Assembly (NCBI GenBank): GCA_900544905.1
Contig: UQXF01000021.1
Location: forward strand, 1 to 37,013
From: an uncultured Clostridium sp.
GTDB taxonomy: Bacteria > Bacillota > Clostridia > Lachnospirales > Lachnospiraceae
Direction: 5' to 3'
DNA length: 37,013 nt
Both the position numbers and the translations under genes were made by a program. This document shows, piece by piece, positions 22,435 through 30,261 of the stretch. The notes below the pieces were generated by a model. That model was not told where the DNA came from. It was given only the letters and a program-made list of their open reading frames with translations, and did no database searches. Numbering within the stretch: the first letter of the stretch is position 1; each line of letters begins with the position of its first letter.

Positions 22435-23691
22435 TCACTCATGTATTTCTAAATAGTGCATATAATGAATTCCTATGTGACCAATCCCCAAAACAAGTGC
22501 CACTGGAATAAGAGCCACATTTCTTGCACTAATGCCTATAAGAAGTAATGACAGAACAGGAAGAGTTGCTCCTGCAAGCGGTATTCCAGCAATTCCTCTG
22601 TAGAAGTCTTTCATGGTATGTCCACTTTTAAAGTATCTAATCCAATAAACTTCATATAGAATCATTAAAACAAAAGCAAGAACAATATACAAATCCAAAT
22701 ATGAAAAATAAAATCCTGTATTTCCTATAAATCCACTTTTAAAATTGAAGTCTGTGAAAATCGGTAATAATATTGTTGCACCAACTTCTCCAGCTTTTTC
22801 CAATACACCTAATATTTTATTCTCTTTTCTTGCATATTCCGCATAACCAATCGGTTGAAACTTTATCCAAATAAGATTAGGAATAAACAACATCAGTAAG
22901 AAAATTATTCCTACATACCCAACTCCGAAAGAAAAGGTGGGTTTCTTTATCCCATCTAACATATTGCTGATGTAAATACCTTCTACGACATCGCCATATT
23001 TTGTTTTTATCTGTCCTGCCATTAACTCCGAATTATTAGGATTTATATGATAACTTCCATAAATTCCCATAATTTCTTTTTGTCCAATTCCGTCATATGC
23101 AGCGATAAAATTCTCAGTCATCATTTGTTCACGATATGGATCCGTTGCATCCATTCCATCATAGTGTACTCCCTGTTCAATGCAAATAGATGCTAGTTCA
23201 TATTTTTCTGAATCTTCCAGCCCGAACTCTTCCAAATAATCCAGATAAGATGCTCCCGTAGTCTTATACTGATGACCAACATCAGTCCCATGAAATACTG
23301 TTTCAGGATAATCCGTCTTAATAATTTTAAAGAATCGCAAATAATCCTCTGTATAACTTGCCGTACCACATATATCATTATAAATCTGATTTAATATCTC
23401 ATCATCATCCGCTTTCATCCACAGATTCAAAAATTCTGCTGTGTAATACGGTAATTCCACAAATAAATCGCGATTGCCTTTTTCATAGTAAATTTTCCAT
23501 ATTTCTAATTCTTTATTATAGAAATCAATTTCTCCATGATATTCACCGTAAAGATGGATTTTTCCTCCATTTTTCGGTGTATAGTCATATTCGGCACTAT
23601 TCCTTATATCTATTGCATTTAGTATTTCTATAACTATGACTAAACATATTATAGTCCCAAATACTATAATTGATTTCAACCTATTTTTCAT
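22435..23691 (-). CDS. Membrane protein with TIKI/EreA/ChaN-like N-domain and multi-TM C-domain
   Basis: This 418-residue protein has a TM helix at about 6-26 and an extracytoplasmic domain of about 220 residues. Its motifs fit the EreA/ChaN/TIKI superfamily: 'HLYGEYHG' (Glu50, His52), 'FVELPYYTAEF' (Glu79), 'FHGTDVGH' (His134, Asp137, His140) and 'GIYGSYHI' (His215). Five or six TM helices follow (about 254-275, 300-312, 328-350, 366-388, 391-412). Family members are metal-dependent proteases or esterases, or carry heme-related functions. I have no known protein in mind that joins this domain to such a membrane part. The start ATG has GGAAGGGA upstream. The role is unknown. Confidence 0.6.
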   Translation of the reverse strand: MKNRLKSIIVFGTIICLVIVIEILNAIDIRNSAEYDYTPKNGGKIHLYGEYHGEIDFYNKELEIWKIYYEKGNRDLFVELPYYTAEFLNLWMKADDDEILNQIYNDICGTASYTEDYLRFFKIIKTDYPETVFHGTDVGHQYKTTGASYLDYLEEFGLEDSEKYELASICIEQGVHYDGMDATDPYREQMMTENFIAAYDGIGQKEIMGIYGSYHINPNNSELMAGQIKTKYGDVVEGIYISNMLDGIKKPTFSFGVGYVGIIFLLMLFIPNLIWIKFQPIGYAEYARKENKILGVLEKAGEVGATILLPIFTDFNFKSGFIGNTGFYFSYLDLYIVLAFVLMILYEVYWIRYFKSGHTMKDFYRGIAGIPLAGATLPVLSLLLIGISARNVALIPVALVLGIGHIGIHYMHYLEIHE

Positions 23692-23847
23692 GCTCTGTAT
23701 TCCCTTCCGGCTGTATACAATCTCATCTTTCTACTTACTCATTAAATCAGAATTTATCGCTCTGTTAATCAGCTCTTCGTTTTTACTTCAAATCTTTTAA
23801 TAATAGTTACCTGTAAAACCTTTGCATTAATCAAACTTTCCTGCTTA

Positions 23848-24474
23848 CTAATCCCCAAAACCACGAAACAGGTAAATTCCCAATACAGCATTAAATCCCG
23901 TAGCAGCAAACACACTGAAACGCTCTGGAATACCGAAAAAATCCCTCGGAACGATATTTGTACCGATTGCTCCTGCAAACATGAGAAGCAATGCTATGGT
24001 CGCCCATATTGCTATAGAACGATACTTTTTATCCCGATACCCGCCAATCATAATAACAACAAGAGAAATTATCGCAAGAAGTACAACAAGCACTGTTACC
24101 ACATAAATGTGCATAATATCTTGAAAAGCACCTGCATTGCCGCTGTCTGATAGTGGAAACATGGCATAGCCTACATTCGATACCCAATTCATTACGGCAA
24201 AAAGATAAATACCGATACGGATTGTCTTATTCAGTTTCCCTTGAATAAATACACAGACCATCATAATTGAAACAATCCCGCATACTCCGTATAAAGACGA
24301 TAATTGTTCCCATAGCATTTTAGACGGCGCATTATTAGCGCTTAAATCGCTAACCGCCTGTGCCATCCAGTCATAGCCGGGATATGCAGCAGGAGAAAAT
24401 ATTACCGCTGTGGTATAGGACAGTAATGATACGATACCCAAAAGCCCTAACCAGTTAATCAATGTTTTTTTCAT
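23848..24474 (-). CDS. DUF998-family membrane protein
   Basis: This 208-residue protein has six TM helices and the family features 'GYDWMAQAVSDLSANNAPS' near the N-terminus and 'FPLSDSG..FQDIMHIYV' in the middle. DUF998 proteins have no settled function. The frame opens at a TTG five codons upstream, but the ATG at 24474 has GGAGG eight bases before it. The gene overlaps the tetR stop by 20 bases and is probably the repressor's target. Confidence 0.85.
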   Translation of the reverse strand: MKKTLINWLGLLGIVSLLSYTTAVIFSPAAYPGYDWMAQAVSDLSANNAPSKMLWEQLSSLYGVCGIVSIMMVCVFIQGKLNKTIRIGIYLFAVMNWVSNVGYAMFPLSDSGNAGAFQDIMHIYVVTVLVVLLAIISLVVIMIGGYRDKKYRSIAIWATIALLLMFAGAIGTNIVPRDFFGIPERFSVFAATGFNAVLGIYLFRGFGD

Positions 24475-25072
24475 TATCCACTCCTCCAAATTGATTACAA
24501 AACCATTTTATGTAACTTTGTATCATGTCCTCTGAAACAGGCTCGCCAGAACAAGCGCAATCTAATTGATAGTCCATGATAGCATGAACCGTCATGGCAA
24601 AAGAGGTGGCTGCCATATCTATATCCCTGATACAGATTTTTTTGTGTACCTGCAAAGCATAAAACAGATTTTTAGTTGCCAAAATCATTCTTTTTGTTTC
24701 TTCTGCCATAATTTTAGCGGCAGTTGGATTGACTGCCCGTTCAGAATAAATGACCTTGTAAAAGGAAAACATTTTACTTTCGGTGCTTATGTTGCTGTAA
24801 TTTGATACCGACTGTGTTAATGCTTCTTCCATACTTTTATCCTTGATAAATTCGCCATAATCAGTATCCGCAAATGATAATTGTTCTTTTGATTTTTTCC
24901 TTAGATATTGATACATTGCAGCAATAATTTCTTCTTTTGATTTGAAGTGGTTATACAGCGACGGTTTTCGTATTCCCATTTTTTCTGCTATTTGAGCCAT
25001 TGACACATTGCTCAACCCATTTGTCGCTGCAAGCTCTAAGGTAACAAGAATAATTTCTTCCTTCCTGTTCAT
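24455..25072 (-). CDS. TetR/AcrR-family transcriptional regulator
   Basis: The 205-residue repressor has the N-terminal helix-turn-helix 'GLSNVSMAQIAEKMGIRKPSLYNHFKSKEEI' (about 19-49) and a helical ligand-binding C-terminus. It is the first gene of a two-gene unit with the DUF998 protein. A near-consensus promoter with imperfect inverted TAACGA-type repeats lies immediately upstream, which fits autoregulation. The ligand is unknown. Confidence 0.93.
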   Translation of the reverse strand: MNRKEEIILVTLELAATNGLSNVSMAQIAEKMGIRKPSLYNHFKSKEEIIAAMYQYLRKKSKEQLSFADTDYGEFIKDKSMEEALTQSVSNYSNISTESKMFSFYKVIYSERAVNPTAAKIMAEETKRMILATKNLFYALQVHKKICIRDIDMAATSFAMTVHAIMDYQLDCACSGEPVSEDMIQSYIKWFCNQFGGVDNEKNID

Positions 25073-25091
25073 CTATACACCTCCTATACTT

Positions 25092-25130
25092 AACGATAGT
25101 TATTATACTACCATTCGTTAGTTTTTGCAA
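25092..25130 (-). promoter_or_regulatory. Promoter and likely operator of tetR-DUF998
   Basis: On the minus strand TTGCAA (25125-25130), a 17-base spacer and TATAAT (25102-25107). Imperfect inverted arms, AACGATAGT and its counterpart ACTACCATTCGTT on the plus strand, flank the -10 hexamer, as expected for a TetR operator. Confidence 0.7.
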
Positions 25131-25197
25131 CGACTTTTGCCAAGCATTTACTTTCCTTTCACTCTACAAAAAACAGTATAATGGTAAATGTGTTCTA

Positions 25198-25221
25198 TCA
25201 ATTTCTATTCCTCCAACATCT
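25198..25221 (+). repeat. 24-bp direct repeat B, right copy (true fic 3' end)
   Basis: These 24 bases are identical to 21664-21687. They include the stop codon and last codons of the Fic gene. The two copies bound a 3.5-kb segment with a GNAT, the TIKI-like membrane protein, and the DUF998/TetR pair. Confidence 0.85.
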
Positions 25222-26098
25222 CCAGGTAACTGTCTAGTCTCACATTTACATATCCCGCAAACAGCTTTTCCATTACACCAAGGTTATGTTTCACATGGTA
25301 TTCATCGAAAGCACGATAATAAGAACTCCTATCTGTAAATTTAATATCAATCGGTGGATACCCGGCTTTCATCAATTCCAGATTCACAAGCAGACGTCCA
25401 GTTCTACCATTCCCATCAATGAACGGATGAATCCCCTCAAATTCTATATGAAACCGGGCGAGCCTGGGAATAATATGCTCTGTACTATTCCTATAGGTTT
25501 CCAGCAACTGCTCCATCTTAGGCTGAATCAGATATGGCTGCACAGGCTCATGTTTTGCACCCATTATTCGTACCGGAATCCTTCGATAAACACCACGGTC
25601 ATCCTTTTTATCCGCTAATACCAGATAATGAATCTGTTTGATAACATTTTCTGATAAAGGTATCTGATTTTTTACCAAATCCCGTACAAAGTCAAACGCC
25701 TCTTTGTGTCCGACTGCCTCCATGTGATACTTTAACGGTTTTTGGTCAATGGTTAATCCACGCAATACCATATCCGTTTCACGCAAGGTCAGTGTGTTTC
25801 CTTCAATCGCATTGGAATTATAAGTATATTCTACAACAAACTCCTCCGTCAGCCGTTCTACTTCCCCCTCTGTCAAAGGACGTCTGGAATCCAGTTCCAT
25901 TTTCTTTCTGTCTATGATGTCCAATAAACTTTCCGCTGTTTTAAATCGTCCATCCTCCGGCTTCTTCGCAACCGTTGGAATCAACCAGCTGCGTCCTTGA
26001 CGGGTAACACCTGGAATCTTACCTTCCGAGCATAATGTGCGTACCCTTCTATCTGAAATGCCCCACTTATCAGCGGCTTGCTTCACTGTCATATACAT
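25205..26098 (-). CDS. Fic-domain protein with N-terminal HTH (class II AMPylator)
   Basis: The 297-residue protein has an N-terminal DNA-binding helix-turn-helix (about 1-40: 'MTVKQAADKWGISDRRVRTLCSEGKIPG'). Next is a Fic core with the inhibitory helix 'SNAIEGN' (S/TxxxEG, Glu99) placed before the catalytic loop, as in class II, then HPFIDGNGRTGR (His224 to Arg235). All catalytic residues are present. Fic enzymes transfer AMP (or another NMP) to a target Tyr/Ser/Thr. The HTH suggests it also binds DNA, and three copies of a repeat cover its own promoter. The start ATG at 26098 has GAGAGGTG upstream. Confidence 0.93.
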   Translation of the reverse strand: MYMTVKQAADKWGISDRRVRTLCSEGKIPGVTRQGRSWLIPTVAKKPEDGRFKTAESLLDIIDRKKMELDSRRPLTEGEVERLTEEFVVEYTYNSNAIEGNTLTLRETDMVLRGLTIDQKPLKYHMEAVGHKEAFDFVRDLVKNQIPLSENVIKQIHYLVLADKKDDRGVYRRIPVRIMGAKHEPVQPYLIQPKMEQLLETYRNSTEHIIPRLARFHIEFEGIHPFIDGNGRTGRLLVNLELMKAGYPPIDIKFTDRSSYYRAFDEYHVKHNLGVMEKLFAGYVNVRLDSYLEMLEE

Positions 26099-26123
26099 AA
26101 ATCTGCACCTCTCTTTAAGGAAC

Positions 26124-26190
26124 AGTATACCCTATTATCGGAACAATATCAACGTTATCGGAATAATATTTTCCATTCATCGGAATAATG
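26124..26190 (-). promoter_or_regulatory. Promoter of fic with three ATTATTCCGAT operator repeats
   Basis: On the minus strand TTGATA (26147-26152), a 17-base spacer and TATACT (26124-26129). On the plus strand ATCGGAAYAAT occurs at 26137-26147, 26157-26167 and 26179-26189, with starts 20 and 22 bases apart (two helical turns). The first lies in the promoter spacer, the other two upstream. They are same-facing sites and the likely target of the Fic protein's own HTH. Confidence 0.75.
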
Positions 26191-26244
26191 CAATAAACCA
26201 ATAGATACGATTATTCTCTTTAATCTGATAAATCGGAAGTTGGA

Positions 26245-26493
26245 CTATTCTCTACAACCTATTAGAGCAATAATATTGTTATCTTTTAAAATGTATGCAA
26301 TCTTTTTTTCTTCTTCTATCAACTCTTCTATGCAATTAAGAATATCCCTTCCAACATTGCATGGTGTTTCAAGTGAAATAATATATTCTCCTTTATAAGT
26401 TCCATTAAAATATTCCTCAAAAATTTTTTCTAATTGCTCTAAACTCATTTTTTCTGTAGGTAACCAAGAAAAATATCCAATATTTTCATTCAA
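26245..26493 (-). CDS. Small protein of unknown function
   Basis: This 82-residue acidic cytosolic protein has no domain I recognise. It contains 'LEQLEKIFEEYFNGTYKGEYIISLETPCNVGRDILNCIEELIEEEKKIAYILKDNNI', which predicts alternating helices and strands. The ATG overlaps the stop codon of the CPBP protease gene (ATGA), so it is translationally coupled and may work with it. Confidence 0.55.
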   Translation of the reverse strand: MNENIGYFSWLPTEKMSLEQLEKIFEEYFNGTYKGEYIISLETPCNVGRDILNCIEELIEEEKKIAYILKDNNIIALIGCRE

Positions 26494-27299
26494 CCAACAT
26501 CCTCCAAAAATCCTGATTTATAATCTTTTTCTTTCAATATGCAAATTATAATTGCGACTATTGGAAATATACCAAGCTGAAGTATATCCTGAGATACATG
26601 AATAAAGTTTAGCACTGCACCCTCATGAATCCCTTCGCAAAAGTTACCCGGTATGTTGACTACGATATCCCATACAGCATGTAAAACCATACAGAAAGTG
26701 ATATTTTTTGAATGTAAATAGATTGCAGCCAAGAAAACTCCAAATGCACTGGAATATAAGGAATTCCACAAACAATACATAATATCATTATTAAAAAGTA
26801 CATTTAAGATATGTAACATTCCAAAATGAAATCCTGTAATTAATGTCATTGCTATTCTACCTTTGACAGTGTATTCCCACTTTGAAAGCATGCCGCTCAT
26901 TACAAGACCTTTGGACGCAGCTTCTTCCCAAAAACCCGTTACCAACTGACTAACACAAACCAACCAGAAATAAGAAACATAAGCGGTTGTCAAATGGTCG
27001 GATATTGGCAGATACATAAATTCCACTGCTACGTACAAAAAGAAGGGGATACAGTATAACCAAGTTGATTTAGGTATTTTTGCAGTAAATAACCTTGTGA
27101 ACCGTTCTCGGTAAATCATTTTTATTAACAAAAGTGCAATAATACCAAATGCAACCCGAATACACGCATCTACTATCAGTCCACATTCGGATATTCCTGC
27201 TTGCACAAGGAAATATTCAAATAAGACAAAGAGCACTAATAACCCTTGTCCCATTAGTATTCCAGATACAATAGGCATTTTGCTATATATTGCTTTCAT
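26490..27299 (-). CDS. CPBP-family intramembrane metalloprotease (variant motif)
   Basis: This 269-residue polytopic protein has about seven helices. The CPBP motifs are 'WEEAASKG' (motif 1, normally EExxxRG, with Lys replacing Arg), 'GFHFGMLH' (motif 2, FxxxH) and 'HAVWD' (motif 3). The Glu pair and both His are kept, so it could still be active. Members cleave membrane proteins or protect against bacteriocins. The open frame extends 13 codons upstream. I take the ATG at 27299, with GAGG nine bases before it. Confidence 0.85.
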   Translation of the reverse strand: MKAIYSKMPIVSGILMGQGLLVLFVLFEYFLVQAGISECGLIVDACIRVAFGIIALLLIKMIYRERFTRLFTAKIPKSTWLYCIPFFLYVAVEFMYLPISDHLTTAYVSYFWLVCVSQLVTGFWEEAASKGLVMSGMLSKWEYTVKGRIAMTLITGFHFGMLHILNVLFNNDIMYCLWNSLYSSAFGVFLAAIYLHSKNITFCMVLHAVWDIVVNIPGNFCEGIHEGAVLNFIHVSQDILQLGIFPIVAIIICILKEKDYKSGFLEDVG

Positions 27300-27350
27300 A
27301 ATGGTTTTCCTCACTAAATTCAAATTATGCAAACACATAATTTAAGGGTT

Positions 27351-27389
27351 GGTGTGCATTCCCTTATGTGTTCCCTTGTGCTATATCGT
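27351..27389 (+). repeat. 39-bp direct repeat C, left copy
   Basis: This 39-base sequence matches 33313-33351 at 33 of 39 positions without gaps. The last 19 bases (TTCCCTTGTG then CTATATCGT) differ at one. The shared pattern CCCTTAT..CCCTTGTG also recurs near 34,022. I read it as an attachment-site-like or insertion-boundary repeat. Confidence 0.65.
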
Positions 27390-27758
27390 AACACAAGGTT
27401 TCCATTTCTGCAATTTAATCCTGTCTCCTTTCTGTCCCTGCCGCTGTAAATATTTGCATTCGAAAAGCACCTGAGATTTCTCCTAAGTGCTTGCCGCTGC
27501 CATTGTAAATTAATAATTTGCAGGGAAGGACAGATTGATTTATTCAGAGGATGGATTGACTTGAAAATGGGTTTAATCAAATTTGAGATTGAAGCACCGT
27601 TTGTATATATGCTATTATTATGTAAAATACAGTTAGAAAGGTTAAAAGAGTGCTTTTTGAAGAAGTATAAGTCTATTGTGCGATAGCGATGGCTATTGCA
27701 AATAAAAAAAGAATATGTGATAGCCGTTGCACCCTAAGTTATTATTAGGAGGATGCCG
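27390..27758. other. Non-coding stretch before the CD3324-like gene
   Basis: There is no gene here with a start and ribosome binding site. It holds a hairpin AAGCAC/GTGCTT (about 27,458-27,484), a weak possible promoter near 27,590-27,620, and the leader with alternative hairpins at 27,679-27,730 described separately. Confidence 0.5.
27679..27730 (+). promoter_or_regulatory. Leader with two mutually exclusive hairpins
   Basis: Hairpin 1: TGCGATAGC (27679-27687) pairs with GCTATTGCA (27692-27700). Hairpin 2: GCGATGGCTAT (27686-27696) pairs with ATAGCCGTTGC (27720-27730) through Watson-Crick and G-U pairs, with a 23-base A-rich loop. They share bases 27686-27696, so they cannot form together. 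The second ends 17 bases before the AGGAGG of the next gene. Confidence 0.4.
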
Positions 27759-28055
27759 ATGAGCTATGTAAATGCAGATGATGTGTTACCAAAGATTCTT
27801 GTTGAAGAAATTCAAAAGTATGTCGATGGTCAACTGATTTATATTCCCAGAAAAAATGAAAATTCATTATCATGGGGTGAAAAGAATGGAACAAAAGAAA
27901 AATTGGCAGAGCGTAACCAAACGATAGTAAAACGCTATTATTCAGGGCAGACAATCACAGAGTTAAGTGAGGTATATTATCTCTCTGAAAAAAGAATTCA
28001 GGGAATCATACATGAATATGAAGCCAATAATAAGAGAATGATGGAGGAATTGTAG
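27759..28055 (+). CDS. CD3324-family protein
   Basis: This 98-residue protein belongs to a small Clostridia family related to Mor-like activators. The start is 'MSYVNADDVLP', then 'EIQKYVDGQLIYIPRKNENSLSWGEKNGTKEKLAERN', then a C-terminal helix-turn-helix 'SGQTITELSEVYYLSEKRIQGII'. It probably binds DNA. The ATG six bases after AGGAGG (27759) is preferred to the one overlapping it at 27753. Its stop overlaps the methyltransferase start by one base, so the pair is coupled. Confidence 0.85.
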   Translation: MSYVNADDVLPKILVEEIQKYVDGQLIYIPRKNENSLSWGEKNGTKEKLAERNQTIVKRYYSGQTITELSEVYYLSEKRIQGIIHEYEANNKRMMEEL

Positions 28056-28771
28056 TGAAAAAAGCTGATAAATATAAAGAACTTTTTAATAAGGAATATT
28101 TAATGGGACCGAATAGTGTGAGATTACTTGAGGAAATGCTTGAAAAGTATCCGCTTGAGCGGGGAACACGAGTATTGGACTTAGGTTGTGGAAAAGGATT
28201 AACCAGCTTGTTTCTTGCGAAAGAAGCTGATGTAAATGTTTTCGCAACGGATTTATGGATTAGTGCAACGGAAAATAATATTCATTTCAACGAATGGCAG
28301 GTCTCAGAAAAGATAATACCTATTCATGCGGATGCTAATGACTTACCCTTTGCGGAGGAATATTTCGATGCTATTGTGAGCATAGATTCATTTCACTATG
28401 TTGGAACACAACCATACTTCTTTGAGCAAAAGATTTTACCATTATTAAAAACAAACGGGGTGGCAATTATTGCAATGCCGGGGTTGAAGGAAGAAATACA
28501 CGGAAATGAACCGGAAGTTATCCTTGAATGGCTGGATGGTGAAGAAAATGAATATAATTTATTTCATAGTAGAGAATGGTGGTTGAATCATATCGGTCAG
28601 AGCGATAAGTTCGAGATTGTGATGGATTTTGATGCAGAGAGCTTTGATGCAGCATGGAACGATTGGTTTTTGTCCAAACATGAATTTGCGTTACATGATG
28701 AGAAGTTCTTTGAAAAGGGAATCGGGCAGTATCTGTCTATTGTTGGACTTGTTATAAGAAAAGTGAAATAA
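28055..28771 (+). CDS. SAM-dependent methyltransferase
   Basis: The 238-residue cytosolic class I enzyme has motif I 'VLDLGCGKGLTSLFLAKEADVNVFATDLW' and 'IHADANDLPFAEEYFDAIVSIDSFHYVG' (motif II region), 'LPLLKTNGVAIIAMPG' (motif III). The second half, with 'EWWLNHIGQSDKFEI' and 'DWFLSKHEFAL', is typical of small-molecule C- or O-methyltransferases of the UbiE/cyclopropane-like group. It starts at GTG within the CD3324 stop. The substrate is unknown. The gene pair has no other metabolic context here. Confidence 0.88.
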   Translation: MKKADKYKELFNKEYLMGPNSVRLLEEMLEKYPLERGTRVLDLGCGKGLTSLFLAKEADVNVFATDLWISATENNIHFNEWQVSEKIIPIHADANDLPFAEEYFDAIVSIDSFHYVGTQPYFFEQKILPLLKTNGVAIIAMPGLKEEIHGNEPEVILEWLDGEENEYNLFHSREWWLNHIGQSDKFEIVMDFDAESFDAAWNDWFLSKHEFALHDEKFFEKGIGQYLSIVGLVIRKVK

Positions 28772-28807
28772 ACCGTTGGAATATGACCGCTTAGTGCTTT
28801 TTTTATA

Positions 28808-29524
28808 CTAATCTTCCAAAAGTCTGCCTAATAAAGCGGTCCTATTATTAATAAACATTTCTGTAACTTGATAACTTTCCGTTTCTTCATAAGAACACAA
28901 ATGAATGCTGCCATTATCAAAACAATAAATTTCCGCATTTGGAATACCTAATAATATAGGAGAATGTGTAACAATAAAAAATTGTGCTCCCTCTTTTGCG
29001 CATCTATATATTTCCATTAACAATGTAAGTTGTCTTTGAGGAGATAATGCTGCTTCTGGCTCATCAAAAAGATACAACCCATTTACTTTAAGATTATTCT
29101 GCGCTAACGCCAAAAAACTTTCTCCATGCGATTTTTCGTGATATCTGGCTGAAGGGTGTGAAATATCTGCATACTCCTCTTCTTGAGTTGCAACATTATA
29201 AAAACTTTCAGCTCTAAGAAAATAGCCCCATTTTTCCTTTCTATATCCTTTTACAATTCTTATAGCATTATACAACTCAGAATGCGTATCATGCGTAGAA
29301 AAAGCATAATTTTTCGTGCCACCTTCGGGATTAAAGCCATGAGCCACTGCAATTGCTTCAAGTAATGTTGACTTTCCACTTCCATTTTCTCCGACAAAAA
29401 ATGTTATTGGGTTTTTAAACTCGAGTTTTTCAACATTCCGAAATGCTTCAATTTTCTTTAGGTAACTATCATTATCTATCTTATCCCAATCAAACAGTAC
29501 CCCTTGTATAAATTGGTTGTTCAT
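28808..29524 (-). CDS. AAA/ABC-type ATPase (RecF/SMC-like, single domain)
   Basis: The 238-residue protein has Walker A 'VGENGSGKSTLLEAIA' (about 43-58), a signature-like 'KSHGESFLAL', Walker B 'GLYLFDEPEAALS', and the switch His in 'FIVTHSPILL'. There is no membrane partner or coiled coil. Such small ATPases often occur in defence and mobile-element loci (AAA_23/AAA_21 families). No clear partner gene lies beside it, since the flanking genes are broken. Confidence 0.9.
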   Translation of the reverse strand: MNNQFIQGVLFDWDKIDNDSYLKKIEAFRNVEKLEFKNPITFFVGENGSGKSTLLEAIAVAHGFNPEGGTKNYAFSTHDTHSELYNAIRIVKGYRKEKWGYFLRAESFYNVATQEEEYADISHPSARYHEKSHGESFLALAQNNLKVNGLYLFDEPEAALSPQRQLTLLMEIYRCAKEGAQFFIVTHSPILLGIPNAEIYCFDNGSIHLCSYEETESYQVTEMFINNRTALLGRLLED

Positions 29525-29594
29525 TAAATACCTCCTGCCATGTAAATGTGAAAATAGTTAATATAAAACATAATCCCGCTCCAATTTCTAATTC

Positions 29595-29747
29595 TTAAAG
29601 TTTAATATACACATCTAAAACATCCAGCAACTCTTTCCCAAGGTTATCATTCAGATTCCAACTATCAGCGATTCCTCTTGGATAAAAGGACATAAACAAG
29701 TTCATATCTCTCAGTTGATTCATTTTATCCAGCTCACTAATAGTCAT
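29595..29747 (-). pseudogene. Unidentified 50-residue frame, probable gene fragment
   Basis: The frame from ATG at 29747 reads 'MTISELDKMNQLRDMNLFMS', then 'FYPRGIADSWNLNDNLGK' and 'ELLDVLDVYIKL', and stops at 29595. It has no ribosome binding site. The composition is protein-like and the C-terminus could be a helix. It is probably the end of a lost gene in a decayed region. Confidence 0.35.
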
Positions 29748-29814
29748 CTTTAATTAATATCATTTCAGACAGCCCAGGCAGCATAATCTGCACCGTGCTC
29801 AATTAAATAATCTG

Positions 29815-30231
29815 CTATCTCATAACAAATTCTACTTCTGACATTCGTTTTAACCTCTCCTCGTTATTTATAAAAATAATTTCTTGATTATTAATTGCCT
29901 TGTATACTAATTCAATTAGTTGAATTACATCTTTTTCGTTATCTTCAAAATGATAATATCTTGATTCTGGATAAATCATCCAAGGAGAAAAGCTCTATTC
30001 CTCATCATTTTTTACATTTAACGTGATATATCCTCTTTCACATTCAACTTCTATCATATAATTCATAGAAACATATTTGTATGTCAAACCAAACACGCAC
30101 ATTTGAACAGGTCCATAGTATGAAGTAAGATTAATATCTTCTCCAAATTTCATTCTCATTATCCGATTAAATCTTCGCATCCCTTTGTGCTCTTTTGATT
30201 TTCCCTCTAACTGCATTTCATTCTGCCTCAC
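29815..30231 (-). pseudogene. Gene interrupted by an in-frame TAG
   Basis: The frame from GTG at 30231 (or ATG five codons later) runs to TAG at 29995-29997. It then continues in the same frame with clearly protein-like sequence: '..GYITLNVKNDEE' stop 'SFSPWMIYPESRYYHFEDN', then 'EKDVIQLIELVYKAINNQEI', ending at TAG 29815-29817. In an overlapping frame 'YEIADYLIEHGADYAAWAV' (to 29765) looks like the true C-terminus, so a frameshift is also likely. It resembles small immunity-type proteins of polymorphic toxin loci, but I cannot name the family. Confidence 0.55.
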
Positions 30232-30261
30232 ATATTAATTAAATTAGATTTTTCTTTGTTC

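Noticed and set aside
26137..26189. CRISPR-like or iteron array from three ATCGGAAYAAT repeats
   Set aside because: Only three copies at 20-22 base spacing and lying on a promoter. An operator explains them better, and no replication gene is adjacent.
27320..27580. An 86-codon minus-strand frame upstream of the CPBP gene
   Set aside because: It has no ribosome binding site, is low in recognisable features, and includes direct repeat C and a hairpin.
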